Positions 25,539 to 34,379 of a DNA stretch of 64,000 nucleotides are shown here, in pieces. This DNA comes from Ignavibacteriales bacterium (lineage in GTDB: Bacteria > Bacteroidota > Ignavibacteria > UBA10030): assembly GCA_026390575.1 (NCBI GenBank), contig JAPLFR010000006.1, forward strand, positions 124,001 through 188,000, read 5' to 3'. A program made the position numbers and the translations under genes. Below the pieces are notes generated by a model, which saw only the letters and a list, made by a program, of their open reading frames with translations, was not told the origin of the DNA and ran no database searches. How positions within the stretch are numbered: the first letter of the stretch is position 1; every line of letters starts with the position of its first letter.

Positions 25539-27176
25539 TTAAGATTTTTTAAAGGGGAGATACATAGTGATGGTTGTTCCCTTTCCCATCACGCTATTGA
25601 TTTCAATCCTGCCTTGGTGATCATCTATCACTTTTTTAACAATGGACATGCCGAGACCCGTTCCATGCTTCTTGCCATATGTCATGAATGGTTCAAAAAT
25701 ACGTTTCTTCACTTCTTCCGGCATGCCGGTTCCCGTATCCGTGAAATCAATGCGCACATAGCCGTTCTCATCGATTGTTGTGACGATTAACGTACCGCCC
25801 TGCGGCATAGCATCCCGTGCATTGCTGGCGATGTTGTAAAACACGCGCACCATTTTATCTTGATCAATATTTACTATTCCTTTAAATTGCGCAAACTTCT
25901 TCAGCTTAATATTGTTCTTCTCCAAATCTTTCTCAATGAAATCCAACACGCCATTCATCACATCGAAGAATTCGAGTTCTTGGAAATTCGATGCACTGAC
26001 ACCGCGCGTGAAATCTAAAATTTCCTGCGTCATATTTACGAAGCGGTCCACTTGATGAATCATTTCATCGGCAAGTTTGTTCGCTTCTTCATTGCCGGAT
26101 TTCTTCTTCATGACCTGTGCATACACGCGCAGTGTGCCCATCGGGTTCTTGATGTCATGAATAATAACGCTTGCCATCTTTCCGACTGCAGACAGGCGTT
26201 CATTTGCAACCATTTCCTGCGCCAAACGCGCATTCTCAATCGCGACGGACGCATGAGCAGAAAGCGCATCGATGAAAGAAACATCATCGTTATTAAAAGA
26301 TCCTTGATCTTTATTCAAGAGTTGGAACACACCGATGATCTTTCTGTCCTTGTTTTTCATCGGCATGCAAAGCATATTACGTGTACGATATCCGCTTTGT
26401 TTATCTGTTTCAGGATTAAACCGAGGATCAGCATACGCATCGGGAATTAAAATTGTTTCTCCTGTTTCTGCAACATAACCTGAAAAACCTTTTCCAATCG
26501 GCATTCGAATTTCTGCCATATCACTGCCCTGCAGGATCTTTGACCATATCTCTTTTTTAATGTCATCGACAAGATAGAGCGTACCACGGTCTGCTTTGAC
26601 ACTCTTCGTAGCAGCGTTGAGAATCAATTCAAGCAATTCATCAAGATCAAGTGTAGAGTTTATGATCTTGCTTGCCTCCATAAGTCTTTGAAGCTTGTCG
26701 AAGCGAAGTTCAATCGCTTTACGCTGTTCTTCCAGCCGCCTCACGATATTATCGTCTGCTTTACGAATGCGGGCACTGAGCTCTCTGAGAAGATTGAATG
26801 CAACCCTATGATTCGCGAGCAGCAATAACTCAAACTCGGATTTCTCAAGCGAGAGAAGAATTGAATCTTCAATGCACGTTGCGCGTGCCGAACGCGATAG
26901 ACCGTCGAGCGAGGCAAGTTCACCGACAATTTCTCCGCTTTTTAAAATATCCAGCGTTGTCTCTTCACCAAATGAGGTCACGCGGGAAATTCGGATCATT
27001 CCATTTTCAATAATAAAAACTTTATTGCCGGATGAATTCGCATCAAAGAGAATGGTCCCTCCCGGGTAATGCTCTTGTTTAAAATCATTCAGCAGGTGTG
27101 CTAGTTCATTGCTCGATAAGCCATGAAAAAGCACCGTAGATTGAAGATTGCGAATTCGTTCATCCTGTGTGGACAT
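25539..27176 (-). CDS. Cytosolic sensor histidine kinase with cNMP-binding and GAF domains
   Basis: A 545-residue soluble kinase without membrane segments. Residues ~10-130 form a Crp-type cyclic-nucleotide-binding domain (PGGTILFDANSSGNKVFIIENGMIRI, GEIVGELASLDGLSRSARAT). A helical linker leads to a GAF domain at ~175-320 (ADRGTLYLVDD, MPIGKGFSGYVAETGE, MLCMPMKNKD). HisKA follows with H340 in IIHDIKNPMG, then HATPase_c with an N box (YNIASNARDAMPQGG), DTGTGMP and GTGLGMSIVKK. It would autophosphorylate in response to cyclic nucleotides and a GAF ligand. The partner is unknown; a separate response regulator at 31870-32616 lies ~5 kb away and is a candidate. Confidence 0.9.
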   Translation of the reverse strand: MSTQDERIRNLQSTVLFHGLSSNELAHLLNDFKQEHYPGGTILFDANSSGNKVFIIENGMIRISRVTSFGEETTLDILKSGEIVGELASLDGLSRSARATCIEDSILLSLEKSEFELLLLANHRVAFNLLRELSARIRKADDNIVRRLEEQRKAIELRFDKLQRLMEASKIINSTLDLDELLELILNAATKSVKADRGTLYLVDDIKKEIWSKILQGSDMAEIRMPIGKGFSGYVAETGETILIPDAYADPRFNPETDKQSGYRTRNMLCMPMKNKDRKIIGVFQLLNKDQGSFNNDDVSFIDALSAHASVAIENARLAQEMVANERLSAVGKMASVIIHDIKNPMGTLRVYAQVMKKKSGNEEANKLADEMIHQVDRFVNMTQEILDFTRGVSASNFQELEFFDVMNGVLDFIEKDLEKNNIKLKKFAQFKGIVNIDQDKMVRVFYNIASNARDAMPQGGTLIVTTIDENGYVRIDFTDTGTGMPEEVKKRIFEPFMTYGKKHGTGLGMSIVKKVIDDHQGRIEINSVMGKGTTITMYLPFKKS

Positions 27177-27278
27177 TCAAGTTGCCTTTGTACGTGGATT
27201 GCAATAATCGCATAGATAATAACAAGAATCGATCACTTAGTCAAGAAAGCACTCGATTTATCCGTTGCGGGCGGCAGG

Positions 27279-27866
27279 TCAATGTGATTGTATCACTTTT
27301 GTCATCTTCGCAAACGACCGTGCACGATGGCTGATGAGGTTCTTTTCTTTGGCTGTGAGTTCTGCGTATGTTTTGTCGAAACCGTCCGGGATAAAAATTG
27401 GATCGTATCCAAAACCATTTGTTCCCCGCGGTGCTTCACCGAGCGAGCCAGGGCAAATTCCCTCAGTCACTTCTTCCATTCCAGCACCGATAAGTGCAAG
27501 CACTGAACGAAATTGTGCACGCCGCCGGCGCGGCGCTACACCGCGCATTTCTTCCAGCAGCTTTCGGTTGTTCATCTCATCAGTTGCTTCTCCACCGGCA
27601 TAACGAGCAGAGAACACTCCGGGGCGGCCTTGAAGGTAGAACACTTCCAGACCGGAGTCATCAGCGAGTGATAGTAGTTTTGTGCGAGCGTGTACAATCC
27701 GGGCTTTTTGGATCGCATTCGCTTCGAACGTATCGCCGTCTTCCCTTAAAACTATTTCATCTGAAATATCGTTCAGCGTGAGCACGTCAACATCGAGATT
27801 GCTGAGCAGTGTCTTTAATTCACGTGCTTTATGAATATTGCGTGTAGCGAGAATAAGTTGGGTCAT
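27279..27866 (-). CDS. rdgB: dITP/XTP pyrophosphatase (Ham1/RdgB family)
   Basis: A 195-residue cytosolic house-cleaning enzyme that hydrolyses non-canonical purine triphosphates (ITP, dITP, XTP) to monophosphates. It carries ATRNIHKARE (substrate/Mg motif), the conserved DDSGLEV, GVFSARYAG, GFGYDPIF and the C-terminal SHRARSFAK. Length is normal. It lies between radA (132 bp upstream) and the histidine kinase (102 bp downstream) on the same strand. Confidence 0.95.
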   Translation of the reverse strand: MTQLILATRNIHKARELKTLLSNLDVDVLTLNDISDEIVLREDGDTFEANAIQKARIVHARTKLLSLADDSGLEVFYLQGRPGVFSARYAGGEATDEMNNRKLLEEMRGVAPRRRRAQFRSVLALIGAGMEEVTEGICPGSLGEAPRGTNGFGYDPIFIPDGFDKTYAELTAKEKNLISHRARSFAKMTKVIQSH

Positions 27867-27998
27867 TTGGAATGTGGAATTGGAAACGAGAAATTTGTTA
27901 TACTCTGCGATTCACTATGTGAAGAGAAAGAAGCTTCTTCCTTTCTCTGTCTGTGCCTTCTACTTTCTACCATATTCCTTTTACATCTTCACCTTGTA

Positions 27999-29357
27999 TT
28001 ATTCCAGCAACGCTTCAATCGCTTGTTCAATACGATCAACACCAATAATCTCAATATCGCTATTTGGTTTAAAGGTTTTCAGATTATGCTGAGGAACAAT
28101 GATCCGTTTGAATCCAAGTTTTGAAGCTTCATGCACGCGCTTTTCAATTTGTCCTATAGTTCGAATCTCTCCGCCCAAACCTATTTCGCCAACTGCTACT
28201 GACGATGAATCAACGGGAATATCACGCAAGCTCGATGTGATAGATACTGCAATTCCTAAATCTACAGCCGGTTCATCTATGCGAATACCACCTGCCACAT
28301 TCACAAACACATCTTGCTGTCCAAGATTAAGGCCAACACGCTTCTCTAGAACTGCGAGTAAAAGGGCGAGACGCCGATAGTCAAAACCCGTACTCGTGCG
28401 CTGCGGCATACCATAGTTCGTCGGCGTCACTAACGCCTGCACTTCAACGAGAATCGGGCGTGAACCCTCAATGCTCGCTACGACGGTTGAACCAGATGTG
28501 CCATAGTGACGTTCAGAAAGAAATATTTCCGAGGGATTGAGAACTTCGCATAATCCGGTATCGTGCATCTCGAAGATACCAATCTCGTTTGTTGAGCCAA
28601 ATCGATTCTTGAGCGCTCTCAGAATGCGATAGGCATAATGCGCTTCGCCCTCAAATTGCAGAACCGTATCAACCATATGTTCAATGACTTTCGGCCCGGC
28701 AATCATGCCGTCTTTTGTAACGTGCCCGACAACGAAGATAGGAATACCTCGAGTTTTAGCAACACGCAGCAGCAGAGCGGCGGATTCCCGCACTTGACTT
28801 ACACTGCCCGGTGCGCTTTCCATGCCCGGTCGGTACATCGTTTGAATCGAATCCACAATTATTAAATCAGGAGTACCGGCATCAATCACATCAAGAATTA
28901 AATCAAGGTTGGTTTCCGCAAGAAGTAAAATATTTTTTGCTGAGCTCACATTGAGGCGTTCAGCGCGTAGCTTGATCTGCCGCACCGACTCTTCACCCGT
29001 TACGTACAGCACGAGCTGATCTTTTAGTGCGATCGCCATCTGCATCATGAGTGTGGATTTACCGATACCGGGATCACCGCCGAGTAAAATGAGTGAGCCA
29101 GGAACAAGTCCGCCGCCAAGCACGCGGTCAAATTCATTCAATGTGGTCTGAATGCGCGGAACATCTTCCTTCTCAATTTGATCAAAAGAAACCGGTTCGA
29201 TCTTTGAGGCAATGCCCATCTTACGCGATGCTTTCACAGGTGTGGCGGCTTCTTCAACAAATGAATTCCACTCTGAACAGTTGGGACATTTACCAATCCA
29301 TCGCGGCGAAACATATCCACATGACTGGCAAACATATTTTGTGAGGGTTTTTGACAT
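27999..29357 (-). CDS. radA: DNA repair protein RadA
   Basis: A 452-residue RecA-like branch-migration factor. It has the N-terminal C4 zinc finger (CQSCGYVSPRWIGKCPNC), Walker A GGDPGIGKST near residue 93, Walker B LIIVDSIQT, the RadA-specific KNRFG motif, and a C-terminal Lon-protease-like domain (DVFVNVAGGIRIDEPAVDLGIA). It processes recombination intermediates. All catalytic motifs are intact. Confidence 0.97.
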   Translation of the reverse strand: MSKTLTKYVCQSCGYVSPRWIGKCPNCSEWNSFVEEAATPVKASRKMGIASKIEPVSFDQIEKEDVPRIQTTLNEFDRVLGGGLVPGSLILLGGDPGIGKSTLMMQMAIALKDQLVLYVTGEESVRQIKLRAERLNVSSAKNILLLAETNLDLILDVIDAGTPDLIIVDSIQTMYRPGMESAPGSVSQVRESAALLLRVAKTRGIPIFVVGHVTKDGMIAGPKVIEHMVDTVLQFEGEAHYAYRILRALKNRFGSTNEIGIFEMHDTGLCEVLNPSEIFLSERHYGTSGSTVVASIEGSRPILVEVQALVTPTNYGMPQRTSTGFDYRRLALLLAVLEKRVGLNLGQQDVFVNVAGGIRIDEPAVDLGIAVSITSSLRDIPVDSSSVAVGEIGLGGEIRTIGQIEKRVHEASKLGFKRIIVPQHNLKTFKPNSDIEIIGVDRIEQAIEALLE

Positions 29358-29485
29358 GGCTGAATCTTATCGCGATGGCAATATACCAAGGCGTGTGCAG
29401 ACAATCAAACTCATGTGGATAGAAAAGGAACTGATTGATCTGCAAAATTTTAGATGTAGTAAGATGAAAGCGGAAGTGAAAGAAT

Positions 29486-29518
29486 TAAAAACACCCTGAT
29501 GATAATTTATCAGGGTGT
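29486..29518 (-). terminator. Terminator of the CpoB/YbgF-like gene
   Basis: Arms ACACCCTGAT (29491-29500) and ATCAGGGTGT (29509-29518) form a perfect 10-bp stem with an 8-nt loop. On the minus strand it is followed by TTTTTAATT, 31 bp beyond the stop codon. Confidence 0.85.
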
Positions 29519-29548
29519 ACCAACAATCACAATCATTACTAATTATGG

Positions 29549-30427
29549 TTATAATTTTGCCCAGCGCGCTTTCGCACGTTTCACATTCTTACTCATAGGA
29601 TAGTTCTTCACAACTTTTTCGTACGCCTCTTTCGCTTTTGCTTTGTTGCCAAGTCGTTCATAGGTCTGTCCAATCATGAACTGAGCATCGGCTTTCTTTT
29701 CTGAATTCTTATACTTGAGAACATCCTGGAATAGGGGCAATGCCTCTTTATATTTTTTCTTCGCAAAATAGGATTCACCTAACCAATATTCAGCACGGTT
29801 TGTAAGTTCACTATTCGTACCGCTCGTGACAATAGCACTGAATCCTTTTGCAGCATCATCATATTTGTGTACGTTAAATGCTTTCATTGCAGCATCGTAG
29901 GTAGAACCCGAAACAGGAGCAGACTTTTCTGATACGGGTTTTTCTTCCGCCACTTGCGGCGTTCGAGAAGTATTCTTTGCCAATTCCTCTGCCTTATCTG
30001 CACGTAATTTTTCAGCCGTCGATTGGGCTTCCGCTTCACTCATGCGTGCATTCATTCCCCTATTTTCCTGCTCAAGTTTTCCAATCTTTTGTTTCAAACT
30101 TGTATTCTCTGTGCGTAAATCTTCAATTTGTTTTTCGTATTGTGAAAGTTGAGACCGCGATGCAATCGAAGGTTTCGGCGACTCAACCACTTTTTCAGTA
30201 TCGGCACCAATAAAGTTCGTAAGAGCTTGATCCATCGGCTTAACTTCTGCAGGCTGTTCTTGCTCAACTGTACCGAGCGGTTTTACGGTGTCTTGCGGAT
30301 TCTGTGTTTCATTCGTAGCTTCTTCGCTTCCTCCGCAGCCGATCAACAAAAATGCGATAAGAGTGAGAAGGATAAACCAAGTATTTCTCAAACCAGAATT
30401 ACAAACACCAATTTTATTGAGACTCAT
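29549..30427 (-). CDS. CpoB/YbgF-like lipoprotein with coiled coil and TPR repeats
   Basis: A 292-residue envelope lipoprotein. The signal ends in a good lipobox (AFLLIGC). Residues ~90-150 form a coiled coil (SQYEKQIEDLRTENTSLKQK), a Ser/Pro linker follows, and the C-terminal ~130 residues hold TPRs with the YbgF layout (TYDAAMKAFNVHKYDDAAKGF, RAEYWLGESYFAKKKYKEAL, AQFMIGQTYERLGNKAKAK). The frame opens further upstream at 30511, but ATG 30427 has GGAGG 4 nt before it and gives the signal peptide. CpoB coordinates peptidoglycan synthesis with outer-membrane constriction; no tol-pal genes are adjacent, so that role is inferred. Confidence 0.8.
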   Translation of the reverse strand: MSLNKIGVCNSGLRNTWFILLTLIAFLLIGCGGSEEATNETQNPQDTVKPLGTVEQEQPAEVKPMDQALTNFIGADTEKVVESPKPSIASRSQLSQYEKQIEDLRTENTSLKQKIGKLEQENRGMNARMSEAEAQSTAEKLRADKAEELAKNTSRTPQVAEEKPVSEKSAPVSGSTYDAAMKAFNVHKYDDAAKGFSAIVTSGTNSELTNRAEYWLGESYFAKKKYKEALPLFQDVLKYKNSEKKADAQFMIGQTYERLGNKAKAKEAYEKVVKNYPMSKNVKRAKARWAKL

Positions 30428-30482
30428 AAAGCCTCCAAACAATGACGAAAGGATTAGTGGATTTTTTACAATAGCTTGACTT

Positions 30483-30511
30483 AAGTTATCGATACACTTT
30501 CTGAAAGTCAA
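30483..30511 (-). promoter_or_regulatory. Candidate promoter with flanking inverted repeat upstream of the CpoB-like gene
   Basis: On the minus strand TTGACT (-35, 30511-30506) and TAACTT (-10, 30488-30483) are 17 bp apart. An inverted repeat CTTGACT/AGTCAAG (30475-30481 and 30506-30512) brackets it, so a regulator could bind here. Confidence 0.4.
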
Positions 30512-30868
30512 GTGCTTTTCCCCAAATTGAATTTAGTATACACTCGATGTGCTCAATAATTCCAATAGGATGGTTCGTTGTTCAGCACTCTTCCCTGCCT
30601 CACTTCGTCGGCAATTTGATCCATCTTTTACTTCATTGTCCGTTGTGTACTTTTCCCCAAAATAGGCTTGCAAGCAGTAAAGGAGCTGGTAGGGTTTTCT
30701 TTTTCCATGCGGACATCCTGCAGCGTCTGCGAATTCGGACCTTCCCGAAATTGCCCTTCGAAAGTATACCGGGCCGTATATTACGACCCTGCATCCACTT
30801 TTTCGTTCCACTTCCTTTATCATCCATAGCGTTGTCAGGATTTGAATTACAACTCAGTATGACTTAAC
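30512..30868. other. Non-coding or decayed spacer between the CpoB-like gene and coaX
   Basis: Several frames stay open for 60-95 codons on the minus strand (best 30533-30823 and 30633-30827), but none has a family signature, good ribosome site or convincing codon use. The text in two neighbouring frames (YTFEGQFREGPN; KKWMQGRNIRPGILSKG) could be two halves of a frameshifted gene. I cannot identify it. Confidence 0.35.
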
Positions 30869-30968
30869 TTAATGTGCGGTTTACCCGGTGAAGATCAGTA
30901 TCATCCATTCATGAAGAATATATTGTGCGTACCATCAATGAGTGGTAATCTCAGGAAGGAAAATTGAC

Positions 30969-31769
30969 ATGTTTATAGCAATTGATATTGGCAACACCAG
31001 TACTGTCATAGGAATATACAAGAAAGATACGCTCATTGCCGATTGTCGGCTGACGAGCACAGTGCAACAGACAAGGGATGAAATCTTCGCACAAGTTCAT
31101 TCATTACTTCTTGAAGCTGGTATCAATAAAAGGGAGATCAAAGGTATCGGCATTTCGTCTGTTGTTCCCCGTCTGACCAATGTCTATGCCGCGATGGCGA
31201 AAAATTATTTCCGTCAAGAACCGATGATTGTAAGTGCAGAATTGAATCTCGGAATCACCATACATTACGATAACCCAAAGTCTCTCGGTGCCGATAGAAT
31301 TTGCAATGCATTTGCCGGTTATTCTAACTATGGCGGACCGCTTATCATTATTGATTTCGGAACAGCTACCACGTACGATGTTATTGCATCAAACGGCGAT
31401 TTTCTCGGCGGTGTTATTGCTCCAGGGATAGAAACATCGGCAATTTCTTTGCATAAGCGGACTGCAAAGTTGCCACAACTCGTCGGTACAAAACTGCATT
31501 TTCCTGAAACTGTCATCGGCACGAATACACTGAACAGTATGCAAGCCGGAATTCTCTTGGGTGCATTGGATGCAATGACGGGAATAGTGAACCGAATTCA
31601 AAAAAAACTCCGCGAACATCGGTCGAAGAAAGCAATCGTGATCGCAACAGGCGGGTTTTCAACATTGATTGCAGAACAGACACGCATCATTCAGCACATA
31701 GAACCAACACTTGTGCTGGACGGCATTCGATTGATATATGCTCGCGTGAAAAATAAGATGGGAAGCTAA
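30969..31769 (+). CDS. coaX: Type III pantothenate kinase
   Basis: A 266-residue cytosolic enzyme of the ASKHA fold catalysing the first step of coenzyme A synthesis. It shows the N-terminal phosphate-binding DIGNTST (D6), the pantothenate-site LGADRICNA, the DFGTATTYDV motif and GGVIAPGIETSA. ATG 30969 is preferred to an upstream in-frame start because AGGAAGG lies before it and it places DIGNT at the usual residue. No birA gene is adjacent, although the two often occur together. Confidence 0.95.
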   Translation: MFIAIDIGNTSTVIGIYKKDTLIADCRLTSTVQQTRDEIFAQVHSLLLEAGINKREIKGIGISSVVPRLTNVYAAMAKNYFRQEPMIVSAELNLGITIHYDNPKSLGADRICNAFAGYSNYGGPLIIIDFGTATTYDVIASNGDFLGGVIAPGIETSAISLHKRTAKLPQLVGTKLHFPETVIGTNTLNSMQAGILLGALDAMTGIVNRIQKKLREHRSKKAIVIATGGFSTLIAEQTRIIQHIEPTLVLDGIRLIYARVKNKMGS

Positions 31770-31869
31770 ATAAATTTCGTTCGAATACTCCCATGAGTAT
31801 GAGACCCTGTGTTTGTGAAATATTGTACAACCACTCGGCAGGCTGAAGGGATTTTTCTAATGTGATACA

Positions 31870-32616
31870 TCAGACGGATGTTGTCTTCGCTTCTATCTCC
31901 CGTTTCAATCGATCAAGTTCTTGAGCTTCGGCATGATGAGCGTACAACATTCGATACAATCCTAACAATCCCCGAATGGAGGTTTCCAGCAGCACGGCAG
32001 AACTCTGAATCTGCTGCAATAAATTGTGAACTTGCTCACGCTGTGGTGCTGGTAATTGTTTGCAGAGTTCTTCACCGCGTGTTTCAATATCTCCATTGAT
32101 GTTCGCAAGAGCAGAGTTTAATGTTGGTGTGAGGGCATTGAGCACATCGCGCACTTTATCCGTAGCAAGATTATTTAATCCAATTTCACGCGCCCGTTCT
32201 TCTTCCATTGATTTCGCGATACGAAACTGATGCCGTTCATGTGTTGCAGTAATCACAATACCAAGATGCTGAAGATCGAGTTGTTCCTTCCGGACATAAT
32301 CATAAGCGCCTAATTTCATCGCTTCAACAGCAATAACGTCCGAACCGGCTGCTGTCAACATAACCACTGGTGTTTCCCCGTTATGGTCTTGAATCCATTT
32401 CAGCAGATCAATGCCGTTCATCTCGGGCATGGAGTAATCTGTCAATACCATATCAAAATGATTGCTGCCTCCCGTGGCAATCAGTTCTTTTGCCTCGCGT
32501 CCATTCCGCGCAATTGTTACTTTATATTTAAATTCGTCTTGAAGTTGATTGGCAACAATGCTGGCAAAAAATTCATCGTCGTCGGCAAGAAGAATATTGA
32601 GTGTCTGTTGTTCCAA
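31870..32616 (-). CDS. Response regulator with helical C-terminal domain
   Basis: A 248-residue protein. Residues 1-125 are a receiver domain with the acidic triad ADDDE, the phosphoacceptor D60 (MVLTDYSMPE), the Thr in VVMLTAAGSD and the Lys in YVRKEQ. The remaining ~120 residues are helical and contain no DNA-binding or enzymatic motif (ERAREIGLNNLATDKVRDVLNALTP, then coiled-coil text), so output is probably by protein interaction or by a phosphotransfer-like helix bundle. The C-terminal part faintly resembles HisKA-type dimerisation helices but lacks an obvious phospho-His. The cNMP/GAF kinase at 25539-27176 is the nearest candidate partner. Confidence 0.85.
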   Translation of the reverse strand: MEQQTLNILLADDDEFFASIVANQLQDEFKYKVTIARNGREAKELIATGGSNHFDMVLTDYSMPEMNGIDLLKWIQDHNGETPVVMLTAAGSDVIAVEAMKLGAYDYVRKEQLDLQHLGIVITATHERHQFRIAKSMEEERAREIGLNNLATDKVRDVLNALTPTLNSALANINGDIETRGEELCKQLPAPQREQVHNLLQQIQSSAVLLETSIRGLLGLYRMLYAHHAEAQELDRLKREIEAKTTSV

Positions 32617-32771
32617 TGATGTACGTAAGTTTTAGATTAGAAATAGTCGCCGATTATTGGCAATAAATTGTGTTTAATCTAAGGATTTCTCCATTGACAA
32701 ACAAATATCGTCATCACAAAGTATTGACACAAAGTACTGACGGGGAATGCTGTTCAGATGTCCATCTAAGT

Positions 32772-34271
32772 TTAATGCAGGCCAAACATCTGAATTGATG
32801 CATTTGCTAAATCCACGATTGGCGTAAAATATAGCCCAAAGAGAAGCGTCGGAATAGCAAGTGCTAGTAGTATCAATGCTTCTATCCGAAGAATATGGAG
32901 ATGTCCTGATTGATCATCCGGATCTCGGAGAAACATATAACGAAGCACGCGCGCGTAATAATACAGTGAGATGACACTATTAACAGCGCCAACAACTGCA
33001 AGCCAAACCCATCTTGCATCCAGAACTGCGACAAAAAGATAAAATTTTCCCACAAAGCCGGCAGTCGGCGGCAATCCGGTGAGCGAAACAAGGAAGAGAG
33101 CCATTGACACACCGATAATCGGGGAACGATAACCAAGTCCTTTGTAAGCGCTGATGTCTTCACTTCCCGTTTTATACGCAACGAGCATAACCACATAGAA
33201 TGCACCGAGATTCATAAACAGGTACATAACGAAATAAATGAGGACAGCAGTAATGCCTTTATCGCTGAGAAGAACTACGCCCATCAGCATATAACCGGCA
33301 TGTGCAATGCTGGAATACGCGAGCAGACGCTTCAGATTATCCTGCCAAACAGCAACAAGATTACCAAGCGTCATGGTAAGCACGGAAAGAATGACAAGTA
33401 ACTTGTTCCATTCAAAATTATAGAGCGGCGTCCACACACCGGATGGCAACGCAAGAATTGCTGTATCGATGAAGATAATTTTGAAGAACCGCATCATCAT
33501 TGCAAAACCAGCCGCCTTTGATGCAACGGAAAGAAAAGCTGTAATGGTAATAGGCGCACCTTCATAGACATCTGGAGTCCAGAAATGAAACGGCACTGCG
33601 GAAATCTTATAACCGAAACCGACAACAATAAAGATCGTTGCAAGAAGCAGCGCAAAATGATTTGGAGCATTCAACGTCAACGCGTGGTTGATTCCACTAT
33701 AATTCATTGCGCCGGACAAGCCGAAGAGAATCGAGACACCATAAAGCATCACACCGGATGAGACCGCTCCGTAAATGATGTACTTCAATGACGCTTCGCT
33801 CGAATCCGATGCTTCCTTCGTATATCCCGCAAGAATGTAGGACGAGTAACTTGTCAATTCCATTGCCAAGACCATCATCAGCAAATTTGCTGCGCCTGCC
33901 ATCAAGAACATTCCAAGTGTCATGGTTAAGAGCAATGCGTAATACTCCGCCATGCGCTTCATCGTTGTCTGTACTTCAATCGAGTAAGCCGAGAATAGAA
34001 TAATGAATAACGCGCAGAGTGCCGTAAGTAATTTAAAAAACACGGCAAATGGATCCACCGCTATCATACCGGAGAAGATTTCTTCAGATGTACCCGACTG
34101 GTTGATAACAAAGAACATTGCTGTCATCACACCAATACATGAAATCCATCCAACAACCTTGGGATTTTTTCGGAAAATTAACCCAGCGAATATTGCGATG
34201 CAAAATGTAACCGCTAAGACCGTCTCCGGCAAGAAGTGTGTCAGATTTTGTAATACCTGTTGAACGAACAT
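32772..34271 (-). CDS. nuoN: NADH-quinone oxidoreductase subunit N
   Basis: A 499-residue antiporter-like membrane subunit of complex I, the last gene of the nuo operon. It has ~14 helices and the conserved proton-pathway segments: MELTSYSSYILAGY (Glu on TM5), YKISAVPFHFWTPDVYEGAP (Lys on TM7), and LLAYSSIAHAGYMLMG. Length is normal. It follows nuoM after a 108-bp spacer with two hairpins. Confidence 0.95.
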   Translation of the reverse strand: MFVQQVLQNLTHFLPETVLAVTFCIAIFAGLIFRKNPKVVGWISCIGVMTAMFFVINQSGTSEEIFSGMIAVDPFAVFFKLLTALCALFIILFSAYSIEVQTTMKRMAEYYALLLTMTLGMFLMAGAANLLMMVLAMELTSYSSYILAGYTKEASDSSEASLKYIIYGAVSSGVMLYGVSILFGLSGAMNYSGINHALTLNAPNHFALLLATIFIVVGFGYKISAVPFHFWTPDVYEGAPITITAFLSVASKAAGFAMMMRFFKIIFIDTAILALPSGVWTPLYNFEWNKLLVILSVLTMTLGNLVAVWQDNLKRLLAYSSIAHAGYMLMGVVLLSDKGITAVLIYFVMYLFMNLGAFYVVMLVAYKTGSEDISAYKGLGYRSPIIGVSMALFLVSLTGLPPTAGFVGKFYLFVAVLDARWVWLAVVGAVNSVISLYYYARVLRYMFLRDPDDQSGHLHILRIEALILLALAIPTLLFGLYFTPIVDLANASIQMFGLH

Positions 34272-34309
34272 ATTATTTTTTCTTCTTTATTTATCTGCGC
34301 CAGAGGCCT

Positions 34310-34355
34310 GCCCGCCGTTGCACTTTGGCAGGCGGGCGTATCCGTCTTTGACGGA
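34310..34355. promoter_or_regulatory. Two hairpins in the nuoM-nuoN spacer
   Basis: GCCCGCC (34310-34316) pairs with GGCGGGC (34331-34337), and TCCGTC-TTT-GACGGA (34341-34355) is a second compact stem. They sit in the widest gap of the nuo operon. They may reduce or process transcript before nuoN, or be passive repeats. Confidence 0.45.
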
Positions 34356-34379
34356 AATTCTCAATTTGCAATTTACTAT

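Noticed and set aside
30533-30823. 96-codon open frame on the minus strand
   Set aside because: No ribosome site, no recognised motif, and overlapping frames look equally gene-like; treated as possible decay product.
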